Shown piece after piece: positions 46,956 to 55,979 of a stretch of DNA of 64,000 nt; position 1 is the first letter of the stretch, and each line of letters starts with the position of its first letter. Source of the stretch: Pseudomonas segetis (lineage in GTDB: Bacteria; Pseudomonadota; Gammaproteobacteria; Pseudomonadales; Pseudomonadaceae); NCBI RefSeq assembly GCF_900188155.1, contig NZ_FZOG01000003.1:434001-498000 (forward strand). Direction: 5' to 3'. A program made the position numbers and the translations under genes. The notes under the pieces are model-generated. The model was not told where the DNA came from. It searched no databases and saw nothing but the letters and a program-made list of their open reading frames with translations.

Positions 46956-47657
46956 ATGACTACTGCACCGCATCAGCGAGTGGCTTGCGCTGCTCCCTCA
47001 ATGAAGATTTACGACTGGTTCAATGGCCCTTACCCAGCGCGAGTACGTATCGCACTGGCCGAGAAGGGCCTTCTATCAAAGGTCGAGTTCGTATCGGTAA
47101 ACCTCTGGACCGGCGAGCACAAGGCACCTGAGTTTCTCGCCATAAACTACTCCGGCACCCTGCCAGTGCTTGAACTCGGGGACGGCACGCTGATCGCCGA
47201 ATGCACTGCAATTACCCAGTACCTGGACAGCCTCGACGGTGAGCCGACCCTTTCCGGCAAAACGGCTCTGGAGAAAGGGCTTATTCATATGATGACCAAG
47301 CGCGCCGAAATTGAGTTTCTCGATGCCGTGAGCATGTATTTCCATCACGCTACCCCAGGCCTAGGCCCGAAGGTCGAGTTGTACCAGAACGCTGAATGGG
47401 GCGAAAAAATGGGCGAGAAAGCGATCAGGGGCATGCATTATTTTGACAGTCTGCTTATGGATCAGCCTTTCGTTGCCGGCGACACATTTTCGATGGCCGA
47501 CATCGCCCTTCTGGGCGGGATGATCTTCGCCGGCCTCGTAAAGCTGGCGGTGCCCGAAGCGTGCGTCGCGTTGCGCGCCTGGCATTCCAGGATGCAAGAA
47601 CGTCCCAGCGTTAAGACTTGGCAGGCTCTGGTTGAACAGGGCTCGTCAGGGGTTTGA
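46956..47657 (+). CDS. Glutathione S-transferase family protein
   Basis: 233 residues. Thioredoxin-like N-terminal domain (MKIYDWFNGPYPARVRIALAEKGLLSKVEFVSVNL) with the glutathione-binding SGTLPVLELGDGTLIAECTAITQYLD, then the helical C-terminal domain (FVAGDTFSMADIALLGGMIFAG, the N-capping box). Conjugates glutathione to electrophiles or acts on peroxides. Start ATG 46956 is preceded by GTAGG at the end of operator 2; ATG 47001 (MKIYDWF) is the usual family start but lacks a ribosome site. Controlled together with the divergent tetR. Confidence 0.88.
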   Translation: MTTAPHQRVACAAPSMKIYDWFNGPYPARVRIALAEKGLLSKVEFVSVNLWTGEHKAPEFLAINYSGTLPVLELGDGTLIAECTAITQYLDSLDGEPTLSGKTALEKGLIHMMTKRAEIEFLDAVSMYFHHATPGLGPKVELYQNAEWGEKMGEKAIRGMHYFDSLLMDQPFVAGDTFSMADIALLGGMIFAGLVKLAVPEACVALRAWHSRMQERPSVKTWQALVEQGSSGV

Positions 47658-47673
47658 TGATCGAGCCAAATGC

Positions 47674-47700
47674 GCATCCGCTGTCGTCATTAGCGGATGC
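47674..47700. terminator. Hairpin downstream of GST
   Basis: GCATCCGCT (47674-47682), loop of nine, AGCGGATGC (47692-47700). Seventeen bases after the GST stop; no T run. Confidence 0.5.
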
Positions 47701-47836
47701 AACTCCGAAGGCTCTCTTCTCGCGCTTTATCCCAGAAACGATGCCTCGTACAAAGCTTGAAGGTACTGTCAGTACCTGAAGTCGACGAAGCGTTGCAAAC
47801 GTCGGAGCAAAAGGAGTACTAGCTGCTTATGCGGCG

Positions 47837-47866
47837 ATCTAGCCAGATATTGCTATCCGGCTAGAT
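47837..47866. terminator. Hairpin between convergent GST and SDR genes
   Basis: ATCTAGCC-A-GATA (47837-47849), loop TTGC, TATC-C-GGCTAGAT (47854-47866): twelve pairs with one A-C mismatch. It lies between convergent genes. No clear T run, so the terminator role is tentative. Confidence 0.5.
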
Positions 47867-47932
47867 GCGGCCCGTGAGGAAATACAACGATCGCCGTAAT
47901 CTGCACCTATCAGACCGCTGTATAACCGTGAA

Positions 47933-48700
47933 TCAGAGTTTGTATCCGCCGCTCGCCTCAATCACTTGTGCGGTAATCCAACGCCCTTGGTCAGAAGCCA
48001 GAAACGCGACCACTGCGGCGATATCGGCGGTTTCACCGAAGCGCCCCAATGCGGTATCGGCCTCAATAGCGGCGACCATCTCAGCGTTCTCGCGCACGGC
48101 GGCATTCATGTCGGTTCGCACCCAACCCGGTGCCACCGCATTCACGGTGATACGGCGCGGGCCCAGTTCCATTGCCAGTGCATGAGTCAGGTTATTGATC
48201 GCTGCCTTGGCCATGGAGTAGATCGGCACGACTGGCAAAGGGCGGGCACCAAGGCTGGAGGACAGGTTGATAATCCGCCCGCCATTCACGAAGCGGCTTA
48301 ACGCCGATTGAATTACGAAGAATGGCGCGCGAGCGTGGACGGCGAAGATCGTGTCCCAGCTTTCCGGGCTGGCATCGGCGAGGCCGCCCCACCCAGAGTT
48401 GCCAGCGTTGTTGACGAGAATATCGAGTCCATTGCTGCCGTTGCGGTCGACGAGTTCGCTGTCGAGCTCTTCGAAAAGTGCGGCGATAGCGTGTGCATCG
48501 ACCAGGTCGGCGTGAAGTGCGAAGGCGTTGCCACCGGCTTGTCTGATGGCAGCGACTACTTCGTCAGCAGCGGCTTTGCTTGCGTTGTACGTCAGAGCCA
48601 CCGTAGCGCCCTCTTGCGCGAGACGTTCAGCAATCGTGCGACCGATGCCGCGCGAGCCTCCGGTGACCAACGCAGTTTTTCCAATAAGTGACTGTGACAT
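47933..48700 (-). CDS. SDR family oxidoreductase
   Basis: 255-residue classical short-chain dehydrogenase. Cofactor motif TGGSRGIGRTIAERL, NNAG at about residue 95, catalytic Ser in NLSSSLGARP, and YSMAKAAI with the Tyr-x3-Lys pair. Closest by reading to FabG-like 3-oxoacyl reductases, substrate unknown. It lies 53 bases downstream of the F420-type gene at 48754 on the same strand and is probably cotranscribed. Confidence 0.92.
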   Translation of the reverse strand: MSQSLIGKTALVTGGSRGIGRTIAERLAQEGATVALTYNASKAAADEVVAAIRQAGGNAFALHADLVDAHAIAALFEELDSELVDRNGSNGLDILVNNAGNSGWGGLADASPESWDTIFAVHARAPFFVIQSALSRFVNGGRIINLSSSLGARPLPVVPIYSMAKAAINNLTHALAMELGPRRITVNAVAPGWVRTDMNAAVRENAEMVAAIEADTALGRFGETADIAAVVAFLASDQGRWITAQVIEASGGYKL

Positions 48701-48753
48701 GTGAGTGTCCTTGTGAATCTGGAGGGATGATCAACTGATCGGTAAGCGTCCGT

Positions 48754-49452
48754 TCAAACGGTACGTTGGCGCAGGATCGGGCCTGGGTTTGCTTCGACAA
48801 TGGCAGCGCCCAGTCGAATCAGGTCGGCGTCGCCGCTGTATTCATGCTCGGCGATCTGATGCAGAAGCACGCCCAGTTGCTCTAGCTGTCGGGCAACTTT
48901 CAGAGGGCCGGCGTTGATGGGGGTAAAGCCAGCGTCTTCGATCAGTTGCCGAACGATTTGCCCGGCTTGTTGATCGTCTGTGGCATAGAAAACGTTTGCC
49001 TTGGTGGGCGACGAGGCCCAGGCAGCGGCTTCGAGCACTGGCGCGGCCAGTTGGCTAAACGCCTTAACTACCCGAGCGTTGGGTAGGCGTTTTTGCAGGT
49101 ACTCGGCGGTCGAGTTGTCGCGCATAAACTCGACATCATGAAAGTGCACGAAGTCTTTGGTGACGCCGAGGGGGTTCATGGTTTCGATCACGATTTTGCC
49201 GTCGAGCGCGTCGCCTATCTCATCAACAAGCGCATCCGTCCGAGGCCAGTAAACCGAGAACAACACGGCGTCGCCAAAGTCTGCTGCCTGTTTGAGGGTA
49301 CCGAGGGTGGCGCGGTTGCCCAGTTCGGCCAGCAGAGGTGCGATCTTGCGATCCTCGCCATCTTTGGCCAGTACCAGTTGGTGGCCTGCGCCGGCCCAGG
49401 CTCGTGCGAGTCGGCTGCCAACGTTGCCGGTGTTCAGAATGCCAATCTTCAT
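48754..49452 (-). CDS. NADP oxidoreductase, F420-oxidoreductase-fold protein
   Basis: 232 residues. N-terminal Rossmann motif MKIGILNTGNVGSRLARAWAGAGHQLVLA and a short helical C-terminal domain. The fold resembles archaeal F420:NADP reductase, but pseudomonads lack F420, so a flavin or other substrate is likely. Paralogue of the next upstream gene (49658-50461). Starts a unit with the SDR gene; a terminator at 49623-49651 separates it from that paralogue. Confidence 0.85.
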   Translation of the reverse strand: MKIGILNTGNVGSRLARAWAGAGHQLVLAKDGEDRKIAPLLAELGNRATLGTLKQAADFGDAVLFSVYWPRTDALVDEIGDALDGKIVIETMNPLGVTKDFVHFHDVEFMRDNSTAEYLQKRLPNARVVKAFSQLAAPVLEAAAWASSPTKANVFYATDDQQAGQIVRQLIEDAGFTPINAGPLKVARQLEQLGVLLHQIAEHEYSGDADLIRLGAAIVEANPGPILRQRTV

Positions 49453-49622
49453 GTGTTTTCTACATCCCGTTGCTACCGTGGAAGGCCACTGTATTCAAAC
49501 GTGAGAAGTAGAAAAATATAGCGATTAGCGACACACCGTTGCTTTTACAGACAACAATATAGTTTCAGGAATTGGCGGGATGTTGCGGACAGAACCCATG
49601 GCTTAGCGTTGGCAAAACAAGG

Positions 49623-49651
49623 CACCGAACGCCCTCGAAGGGCGCTCGGTG
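49623..49651 (-). terminator. Intrinsic terminator after the 49658-50461 gene
   Basis: On the minus strand a 13-pair stem with one mismatch (CACCGAGCGCCCT with AGGGCGTTCGGTG), loop TCG, followed by CCTTGTTTTG. It starts seven bases after the stop codon. Confidence 0.8.
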
Positions 49652-49657
49652 TGGAGT

Positions 49658-50461
49658 CTATTTTTTTAGCGTATTGGCGCTGGCCAACTCCAGGAACAGC
49701 GCAATATGGATGGGTGGCATGCCCTCCAGCGTTCCGCCAATCGGAGAAGGGCGTTCGGCCTTGCGGATCAACTGTCGGGCCTTTTCAGGAGCTATTGGGG
49801 TGCCGGGCTGCTGATAGACCTTTTTGGCCTCGGCATCGGACAAACTCGGTGCGATTGCGGGCGCATAAGGCCAGAAATAGATCGGCGTATTGGGTTCGAT
49901 CCGCCAACTGTCTTCCAGTGAGCCCGCGTCGACCACGTTGTAACCAACGGCCTCGATGAAGCGGGCCACGGCGTCCTTGGCATCACGGTCGTCACCGGCA
50001 ATCGGCAACGTAGTGCGCTCGGCATCGCCCACCGGGCGGGCGTTGTGCTGCATATGGATCCAACCGATGTTGTGGATGCCCTTTACCACCTTCGAACCCC
50101 ACAGGTGCTTCTGCACCAGCTCACTGGATGTCAGCTCGCCATTGTCGAGATCCGCGCGGCGAAAATCGCCGATGCCTGGGTAGTAGTTGGTTTGGTCAAT
50201 GACCACCTTGCCGACGAGTTTGTCAGCGGGAAGGGTTTCGAAATTTGCCAGAGGGATTGCCAGCGAAACGATATCGGCAGCGGCAATCGCTTCATCAACG
50301 GTGCCAGCGCGAGCCCGTGAGCCCAGTTCTGTTATCAGCCCAGCCAGCGAATCGGGGCCGCGGGAGTTGCTGATAACCACGTTGTAGCCTGCTGCAGTGG
50401 CTAGGTGAGCAACCGCTTTGCCGACAAGCCCGGAGCCGATGATGCCGATGGTAAGTGTCAT
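49658..50461 (-). CDS. NADP oxidoreductase, F420-oxidoreductase-fold protein
   Basis: 267 residues. Rossmann motif MTLTIGIIGSGLVGKAVAHLATAAGYNVVISNSRGPDSL and conserved VVIDQTNYYPG and KVVKGIHNIGWIHM segments. Related to the protein encoded at 48754 but longer. Likely acts on NADP(H) with an unidentified partner. It is divergent from a LysR regulator (50708 onward), the usual layout for a LysR target. Confidence 0.85.
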   Translation of the reverse strand: MTLTIGIIGSGLVGKAVAHLATAAGYNVVISNSRGPDSLAGLITELGSRARAGTVDEAIAAADIVSLAIPLANFETLPADKLVGKVVIDQTNYYPGIGDFRRADLDNGELTSSELVQKHLWGSKVVKGIHNIGWIHMQHNARPVGDAERTTLPIAGDDRDAKDAVARFIEAVGYNVVDAGSLEDSWRIEPNTPIYFWPYAPAIAPSLSDAEAKKVYQQPGTPIAPEKARQLIRKAERPSPIGGTLEGMPPIHIALFLELASANTLKK

Positions 50462-50707
50462 CTTGAGTCTTTCCTTCTAGGGGGAGAACGGCGCGGCACG
50501 TGCGTAAGACACACATCCGCCGTGAGAAGCCATGCAAGCAAGCCGAACGCACAACAACAGGTGGGAGCGTCTGGTTTACGGGCCGCTTAAAACCGCATCC
50601 AGCGGGTATCACCGCTGTGTCGATGGCATACGGCTTGTTGCATGGGCCGCACTTTAGATTTGCCCCATGGCTTGATAAATACGCCCCACGATCAAATACT
50701 GTTGTCC

Positions 50708-51601
50708 ATGAATACATCAATCGATTTACCCGAAATGCGCGTCTTCGCAGCCGTCGTCACCGATGGCTCGTTCACCCTGGCGGCTGACCGGCTAGGCACA
50801 GACAAGGCGCGCGTCAGCCGCATTGTCAGTCGCATGGAAGACAAGCTTGGTGCTCAGTTGCTGACCCGCTCGACGCGCCGTCTGAGCGTGACTGAAGTCG
50901 GGCGCGACTACTTCGAACGTGCCATGAGCATCCTTACCGCTGCCGAGGCCGCCGAGGCGGCGGTGGCACAACAGTCCAGAGAACCAAAGGGGCTGCTCAA
51001 GCTCACTGCCGGCTCTGAGTTCGGCACGATGGTGGTGGACAATTGGGTGGCGGACTTCCTGCGGTTGGCGCCGAAGGTGACGGTTGAGGCGGAATATACA
51101 AACCGCCTGGTGGACATCATTCACGAAGGGTTTGATGTCGCCATTCGCGTTGGCGCGCTGGACGACTCAAGCCTTTCCGCGCGCAAGCTCGGCGAAGTGG
51201 ATTACGGGCTGTATGCGGCTACCGATTACTTGAAACGCGCCCCCGCAATTACATCGGTCGCTGACCTGAAGCATCACGACCTGATCATGAAGACGACGCG
51301 CGGGCGCGCCAACTGGGCGCTGGTCAACGGCGCGAAAACCGAGAAGGTTACGGCGTCCCCGCGCTGTGCGGTCAACAGTACGATCTCTGCGAGAAACCTC
51401 GTGCTTACCGGGCTCGGGATCACACAGTTGCCCCGTTTTATGGCTGAACCGCATGTGGTCCAAGGCACGCTGAGCTGTGTGCTTCCCGGATGGGCAGAGG
51501 TGCCTGCGCCCGTCCACGCGGTGTTCGCATCCAGCCGCTACATGGACCCCAAAGTGCGCAGTTTTGTGGATCTATGCCTAAGTGCGTTCAAGGACAACTG
51601 A
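50708..51601 (+). CDS. LysR family regulator (divergent to the oxidoreductase gene)
   Basis: 297 residues. N-terminal winged helix (MRVFAAVVTDGSFTLAADRLGTDKARVSRIVSRMEDKLGAQLLTRSTRRLSVTEVGRDYFERA) and a periplasmic-binding-like effector domain. Start ATG 50708 (MNTSIDLPEMR) chosen as the family N-terminus; the frame opens at 50642. No clear ribosome site. Most likely controls the divergent oxidoreductase gene at 49658-50461 and perhaps the two genes beyond. Confidence 0.92.
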   Translation: MNTSIDLPEMRVFAAVVTDGSFTLAADRLGTDKARVSRIVSRMEDKLGAQLLTRSTRRLSVTEVGRDYFERAMSILTAAEAAEAAVAQQSREPKGLLKLTAGSEFGTMVVDNWVADFLRLAPKVTVEAEYTNRLVDIIHEGFDVAIRVGALDDSSLSARKLGEVDYGLYAATDYLKRAPAITSVADLKHHDLIMKTTRGRANWALVNGAKTEKVTASPRCAVNSTISARNLVLTGLGITQLPRFMAEPHVVQGTLSCVLPGWAEVPAPVHAVFASSRYMDPKVRSFVDLCLSAFKDN

Positions 51602-51696
51602 GGCGCTAGCAGCTAACACTGTGTTAGATGCTCTCGTTGTAACTGGCAGCTCTCGGCCAAATGCAGGTATTTATGGCTGCCCACCGCTCTACTACA

Positions 51697-52602
51697 TTAC
51701 GCCATATCGCTCTGGCTAAACTCTTCGGCCAGGAAGTCGATCAGTGTGCGTACCGAGGGCAACAGGCCACGGCGCGACGGGAATATGGCGTGAACGATGC
51801 CGCACTTGGGCGCCCATCCCGGCAGCATCTCCACCAGCTTGCCAGCGGCCACGTCTTCGCGCACTGCCACCCAGGGCAGATGAACGATACCCAGACCGGC
51901 CAGTACGCCGTTGCGCAGGGCTTGCAGGTCGTCGGTTATCATCCGTGGCTGGTGCGCGATCACCTGCCGTCCATCGTCCGGGCCGAGTAGCTCCCACTGA
52001 TAGTCCCGCCGTGACCCTCCCCAGTACAGGCTCGGCAAACGGCCCAGGTCCTCGGGCTTGAAGTTCTCTGGCAGCGAGGCCAGCAGGTCCGGGTGGCCGA
52101 CCAGACACTGGGTACTGGCGCCCAGCACTTTCATTACCATGTCGGTGTTTTCCAGCGGCGGGAAGCGCACCCGCAAGGCCACGTCGAAACCTTCATGCAG
52201 CAGTTCTACCCGGCGGTTGGTGCTCTCGATGTACAGCTCCACCAGCGGGTACTTGAGCATGTAGCGGGTCAGCATTGGCCCGACCCAGGAATTGAGCAGC
52301 GTTGTCGGGCAGGCCAAGCGCACCATGCCGCGCGGCTCGGCGCGGTTGCGTTCGATTACCTCCGCCGCGCCTTCGGCCTCCACGCGCATGGCCAGACAGC
52401 GCTGGTAATACTCCTGGCCGATCTCGGTAAGCGACAGGTGCCGGCTGGTGCGATGCAGCAGGCGCACACCTAGGCGATCCTCGAGCTGGGCGATGCGCCG
52501 GCTGAGCTTGGATTTGGGCATCTCCAGCGCGCGTCCGGCTGCGGCGAAGCCGCCTTGTTCCACCACCTGGGTGAAGTAGTAGAGGCTGTTGAGGTCTTCC
52601 AT
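51697..52602 (-). CDS. LysR family regulator (divergent to isochorismatase-fold gene)
   Basis: 301 residues. HTH MEDLNSLYYFTQVVEQGGFAAAGRALEMPKSKLSRRIAQLEDRLGVRLLHRTSRHLSLTEIGQEYYQR, followed by the effector domain (GMVRLACPTTLLNSWVGPML, DVALRVRFPP). The start at 52602 has GGGGAA six bases upstream; the frame is open to 52641. Divergent, 157 bases away, from the YcaC-like gene, its probable target. The same arrangement recurs at 59682-61363. Confidence 0.93.
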   Translation of the reverse strand: MEDLNSLYYFTQVVEQGGFAAAGRALEMPKSKLSRRIAQLEDRLGVRLLHRTSRHLSLTEIGQEYYQRCLAMRVEAEGAAEVIERNRAEPRGMVRLACPTTLLNSWVGPMLTRYMLKYPLVELYIESTNRRVELLHEGFDVALRVRFPPLENTDMVMKVLGASTQCLVGHPDLLASLPENFKPEDLGRLPSLYWGGSRRDYQWELLGPDDGRQVIAHQPRMITDDLQALRNGVLAGLGIVHLPWVAVREDVAAGKLVEMLPGWAPKCGIVHAIFPSRRGLLPSVRTLIDFLAEEFSQSDMA

Positions 52603-52759
52603 AGATCGTTCCCCAAATAGAACGCTAGAGGCAATTTTCATAGTCTAGTGCATTAGTCGTCTCGAATTTAATATTTCTTCCATGCAGTGACGCACTGCAA
52701 GGCAAACCAAAATCACCGGCATAGCCGGAACCCACTGAAAGTAAATCGAGGACTTCACC

Positions 52760-53389
52760 ATGACCAACGCCACTTACAACCGCCTGGACAAAGACAATGC
52801 TGTCGTTCTTCTGGTCGACCATCAGGCAGGCCTGCTCTCCCTGGTTCGTGACATCGATCCGGACAAGTTCAAGAACAACGTGCTGGCGCTGGCTGATATC
52901 GCCAAGTTTTTCAACCTGCCGACCATCCTCACCACCAGCTTCGAAACCGGCCCCAACGGCCCACTGGTACCGGAGCTGAAGCAAATGTTCCCGGATGCGC
53001 CGTACATCGCCCGCCCTGGCCAGATCAACGCCTGGGACAACGAAGACTTCGTCAAGGCGATCAAGGCCACCGGCAAGAAGCAGCTGATAATCGCCGGTGT
53101 GGTCACCGAAGTCTGTGTGGCGTTCCCGGCCCTGTCGGCCATCGAAGAAGGCTTCGACGTGTTCGTGGTGACCGACGCTTCCGGCACCTTCAACCAGATC
53201 AGCCGCGACTCGGCATGGCAGCGCATGACCCAGGCCGGCGCGCAACTGATGAACTGGTTTGCCGTAGCCTGTGAGCTGCACCGCGACTGGCGCAACGATG
53301 TGGAAGGTCTGGCCAAGATCTGCTCCGACCATATCCCGGACTATCGCAACCTGATCACCAGCTACACCGCTTTGACTGCGGGTAAGTGA
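52760..53389 (+). CDS. YcaC-like isochorismatase-fold hydrolase
   Basis: 209 residues. Cysteine-hydrolase fold with the triad D20 (LLVDHQAG), a Lys in the KATGKKQLIIAG strand, and C119 in TEVCVAFPAL, preceded by the cis-peptide VVTE. Resembles E. coli YcaC, a homo-octamer of unknown substrate, rather than true isochorismatase. Possible amidase or imine-type substrate. A RidA-like gene follows 193 bases downstream. The ribosome site GAGGA lies upstream of the ATG. Confidence 0.92.
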   Translation: MTNATYNRLDKDNAVVLLVDHQAGLLSLVRDIDPDKFKNNVLALADIAKFFNLPTILTTSFETGPNGPLVPELKQMFPDAPYIARPGQINAWDNEDFVKAIKATGKKQLIIAGVVTEVCVAFPALSAIEEGFDVFVVTDASGTFNQISRDSAWQRMTQAGAQLMNWFAVACELHRDWRNDVEGLAKICSDHIPDYRNLITSYTALTAGK

Positions 53390-53582
53390 TCTTTCTGAGA
53401 GGCAGAGCCGGAGTTCAAATTAGGCTTCGGTTTGCCTCTTGGCATTGCAGCAGGCGCTAGCGCAGGTGCTCTCGGCGTCCGCGTTTCTCTGTGCCATTGA
53501 GCACAGATATGCAGTTTTTTCTTCGTGCTCTTGGCCATCATCCTGCGACCACGAAGCAACTTCCTTACATGGAGAATCTGTG

Positions 53583-54035
53583 ATGGCAAACCAAGGTAAC
53601 CTTCCAGCAAAGAAAACTGCTAGCTTCGGTGTCGCCTGGGAGGGGCTGTACGGCTATGTACAAGCCGTTCAGGTCAAGGACACAATCTATCTTTCAGGGC
53701 AGTTGAGCCATGATTCCAAAGGCGATCTCATCGCCCCCGCTGACCTGACTCCGGAGGGAAAACCTGCTGATTTTTCCGCGATGGAAGCGCAGATGCGGCA
53801 GACCTACAAGAACATCGTCGATTTGTTGGCGGAGTTTGGTGCGGGGCTGGAGCACGTGGTAGAGGAAACTCTTTTCGTGATCGACGTTCCAGCGGCGTTC
53901 GCTGCAGCCGGTAAGGTTCGCAAGGAGTTTTATGGCGCCGAAATTCCACAGGTTGCCAGCAATCTCATAGGCGTATCTGGCCTTGCGTTCCCACAGCAGC
54001 TGATCGAAATCACTATCCGTGCAGTGGTTGAGTAA
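53583..54035 (+). CDS. RidA/YjgF family protein
   Basis: 150 residues with the RidA trimer fold: VQVKDTIYLSGQLSHDSKGDL, MEAQMRQTYKNIVDLLAEFGAGLEHVVEETLFVIDV and PQQLIEITIRAVVE. It belongs to a RidA-like subgroup in which the usual catalytic Arg of true RidA imine deaminases (R105 in E. coli) is not evident near IGVSGLAFPQQ, so deaminase activity is uncertain. Start ATG 53583 has GGAGA upstream. Follows the YcaC-like gene, perhaps acting on its product. Confidence 0.87.
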   Translation: MANQGNLPAKKTASFGVAWEGLYGYVQAVQVKDTIYLSGQLSHDSKGDLIAPADLTPEGKPADFSAMEAQMRQTYKNIVDLLAEFGAGLEHVVEETLFVIDVPAAFAAAGKVRKEFYGAEIPQVASNLIGVSGLAFPQQLIEITIRAVVE

Positions 54036-54459
54036 TTCAGCTTACGGACTGCTGCCAGCTCGAGCGTGCATCAAGCCCGGTTTGGGCCACGGTCATCGCC
54101 GAGCGTCCCAGCATTGAGCTAGAGCGCTTGTTCCATAAAAGGAAAAGGTGCTCAGCATAAAGGAACTCCGTGAATTTCAATTGCTGCTACATCAGGCCGT
54201 AAGTCAGTGTCCACTTTTTGGCCGACTCCTGCTTGATGCTAAAGACTCAAAGCGGCCAGAAGTGACCAATCGATCTAGTCCTGATCACTGCCTACTTGGC
54301 TAGACCGCAATAAAATCATCGCACACAACAGCTGAATTTGATCTGACAACCCTGTGTTCAAGCCTACAATTGTCAGATCAAATCGCGATCACTGCAAATT
54401 AGCCACATCAAGCTTGTACATTCCTTAGCGCGACCAATTGTTTAAAGCCATTAAACCGT
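54036..54459. other. Intergenic region between convergent RidA-like and monooxygenase genes
   Basis: 424 bases without a gene and with lower GC than the surroundings. It contains a perfect 14-base inverted repeat at 54336-54383 (separate entry) and an imperfect repeat of GTCCACTTTTTGGCCG (about 54211) with CGGCCAGAAGTGAC (about 54255). These look like remnants of a lost element; I see no frame or recognisable end. Confidence 0.5.
54336..54383. repeat. Perfect 14-bp inverted repeat
   Basis: ATTTGATCTGACAA (54336-54349) and TTGTCAGATCAAAT (54370-54383) with a 20-base spacer. No T run follows on either strand. Function unknown: could be a regulator dyad or an element end. Confidence 0.8.
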
Positions 54460-54807
54460 CTAAGACGCTGGCAACGTCCTATCAAAGAAGCTGTGCCGAT
54501 CACCATCTTCTCCCGTCGTAAAAGCGGCGCCCTCGATGTGGTAGACCGTCGGTTCTTCTGGGAAATATTGCTCTAAACGTGCCATGAACACCTGATGGTC
54601 TTCACTCGCTTCGAAGCCCTTGTGATCCTCAAGGGATTGCCAGCGCACAATCAGGTTGAATCGTTCGGGCGTCTCTATTCCTTGGGCGAGCATGTGCCCG
54701 CCGTAACCCTTTGCCCGCCTGAGCAAAGGCGTGACCTCTGCAAAGGCATGCTTGAAGTTTTCGATATGTTCTTTGTGAACTGGCAGCAAAGCGATTTCAT
54801 AAATCAT
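54460..54807 (-). CDS. Antibiotic biosynthesis monooxygenase (ABM/YgiN-like) domain protein
   Basis: 115-residue small protein of the ABM dimeric alpha-beta barrel family: MIYEIALLPVHKEHIENFKHAFAEVTPLLRRAKGYGGHMLAQGIETPERFNLIVRWQSLEDHKGF. The family includes YgiN, a quinol monooxygenase, and heme-degrading enzymes. Start ATG 54807 has AGGA six bases upstream; the frame opens at 54822. It is 29 bases downstream of the MDR reductase gene on the same strand, so the pair is probably an operon for quinone redox cycling. Confidence 0.85.
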   Translation of the reverse strand: MIYEIALLPVHKEHIENFKHAFAEVTPLLRRAKGYGGHMLAQGIETPERFNLIVRWQSLEDHKGFEASEDHQVFMARLEQYFPEEPTVYHIEGAAFTTGEDGDRHSFFDRTLPAS

Positions 54808-54836
54808 GGGACATCCTCTCAATTTGAGTTCAACGG

Positions 54837-55826
54837 TTAAACATTCGCGCTGACGAGATGAGCCTGTGGCTCGACTGCAATCGCGATTTTTCCCCGGAGA
54901 CCGTTATTGCGGCTCTCCAGCAGAGCATGGGCGAGACCAATGTCTGCAAGGGAGTAGACCGCGCCTACATGGGGTCGCAACTGACCACGTTCGACCAATG
55001 CACTCAACTCATCGAGCTTGCCGCGGTTTTGTCTGGTGAAAACGAAGTGGTAACTGGCATTCTTACCCCAGGCCTGCACCAGGTTTTGTGGCTGGGCAAT
55101 GTCTACAATCGAGACCACGCGGCCAAGTTGCGCGAGCGCGTCGGGGCTGCGCGACAATGTGTTGCCGCCGATGGTGTCGAACACCACATCGACCCCGTGG
55201 CCATCGGTTTCACGCAGGATGGCGTCGACGTAATCCTCTTTCTCGTAATCAATGACTACATCGGCCCCCAGGCTTCGGGCGAACTCAAAGTTTGCTTCGC
55301 GTACGGTGGTGAACACCTTGGCGCCCATGGCTTTTGCCACTTGGATCGCAACATGGCCGACGCCTCCCGCGCCGCCGTGGATCAAGATGCTCTCCCCAAC
55401 TCTGAGTGCCGCTCGCACGACCAATGCTTCCCATGCTGTTCCGCCAACCAGGGTCAGGCTGGCTGCTTCGAGATGGCTCAGCGTCGATGGCTTCTTGCCG
55501 ATAATGCTTTCGGCTGCAACGTGGTACTCGGCATAACTTCCAGGGCCGTCAAAAATTTGCGGGGTGTACCAGACTTCATCGCCAGGCACGAAATTCGTCA
55601 CACCTGGCCCGACGGCTTCAACAACACCGGACACGTCATGCCCCGTAATGGCTGGCAGTGGCACATAGTCGGAATAGTCGCCACGTCGAACCTGGAAATC
55701 CAACGGATTGATAGAGGTTGCGTGTACCCGCACCAGAACTTCTCCTGCACTTGGCACTGGCTTGGGTACGTCACTTAGCTCGAATGATTCCGGTCCACCA
55801 AATGATTTAAGTATTTGCGCTTTCAT
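54837..55826 (-). CDS. NADP-dependent MDR quinone oxidoreductase
   Basis: 329 residues. Zinc-less medium-chain reductase: GroES-like domain with [49 protein letters not shown] and Rossmann motif [25 protein letters not shown]. Reduces quinones or enones with NADPH. The site AAGGA sits seven bases before ATG 55826. One ArsR-type operator lies 28 bases upstream and another about 120 bases upstream, so the gene is almost certainly controlled by the adjacent ArsR protein. Operon with the ABM gene. Confidence 0.92.
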   Translation of the reverse strand: MKAQILKSFGGPESFELSDVPKPVPSAGEVLVRVHATSINPLDFQVRRGDYSDYVPLPAITGHDVSGVVEAVGPGVTNFVPGDEVWYTPQIFDGPGSYAEYHVAAESIIGKKPSTLSHLEAASLTLVGGTAWEALVVRAALRVGESILIHGGAGGVGHVAIQVAKAMGAKVFTTVREANFEFARSLGADVVIDYEKEDYVDAILRETDGHGVDVVFDTIGGNTLSRSPDALAQLGRVVSIVDIAQPQNLVQAWGKNASYHFVFTRQNRGKLDELSALVERGQLRPHVGAVYSLADIGLAHALLESRNNGLRGKIAIAVEPQAHLVSANV

Positions 55827-55853
55827 TGTATATCCTTGTTTCGATAAAAAGAG

Positions 55854-55873
55854 ATATCGAGATTTTTCGATAT
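55854..55873. promoter_or_regulatory. ArsR operator copy 1 (MDR promoter)
   Basis: ATATCGAGATTTTTCGATAT: half-sites ATATCG and CGATAT around an eight-base AT-rich spacer. 28 bases before the MDR start codon. Confidence 0.8.
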
Positions 55874-55945
55874 TAAAAAACGGAAAAATTTACGGACGTT
55901 CCTCTTGGCTCAGTTCATTTCTAATGTCCTCTTCGACAAAACGGA

Positions 55946-55965
55946 ATATCGGGATTTATCGATAT
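55946..55965. promoter_or_regulatory. ArsR operator copy 2
   Basis: ATATCGGGATTTATCGATAT, same motif as the copies at 55854 and 56293. It lies between the arsR stop codon and the MDR promoter. Confidence 0.8.
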
Positions 55966-55979
55966 TTGATGATAAAAAA

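Noticed and set aside
54858..55778. 306-residue frame opposite the MDR quinone reductase
   Set aside because: The reverse strand clearly encodes a complete MDR enzyme; the opposite frame has no recognisable domain.
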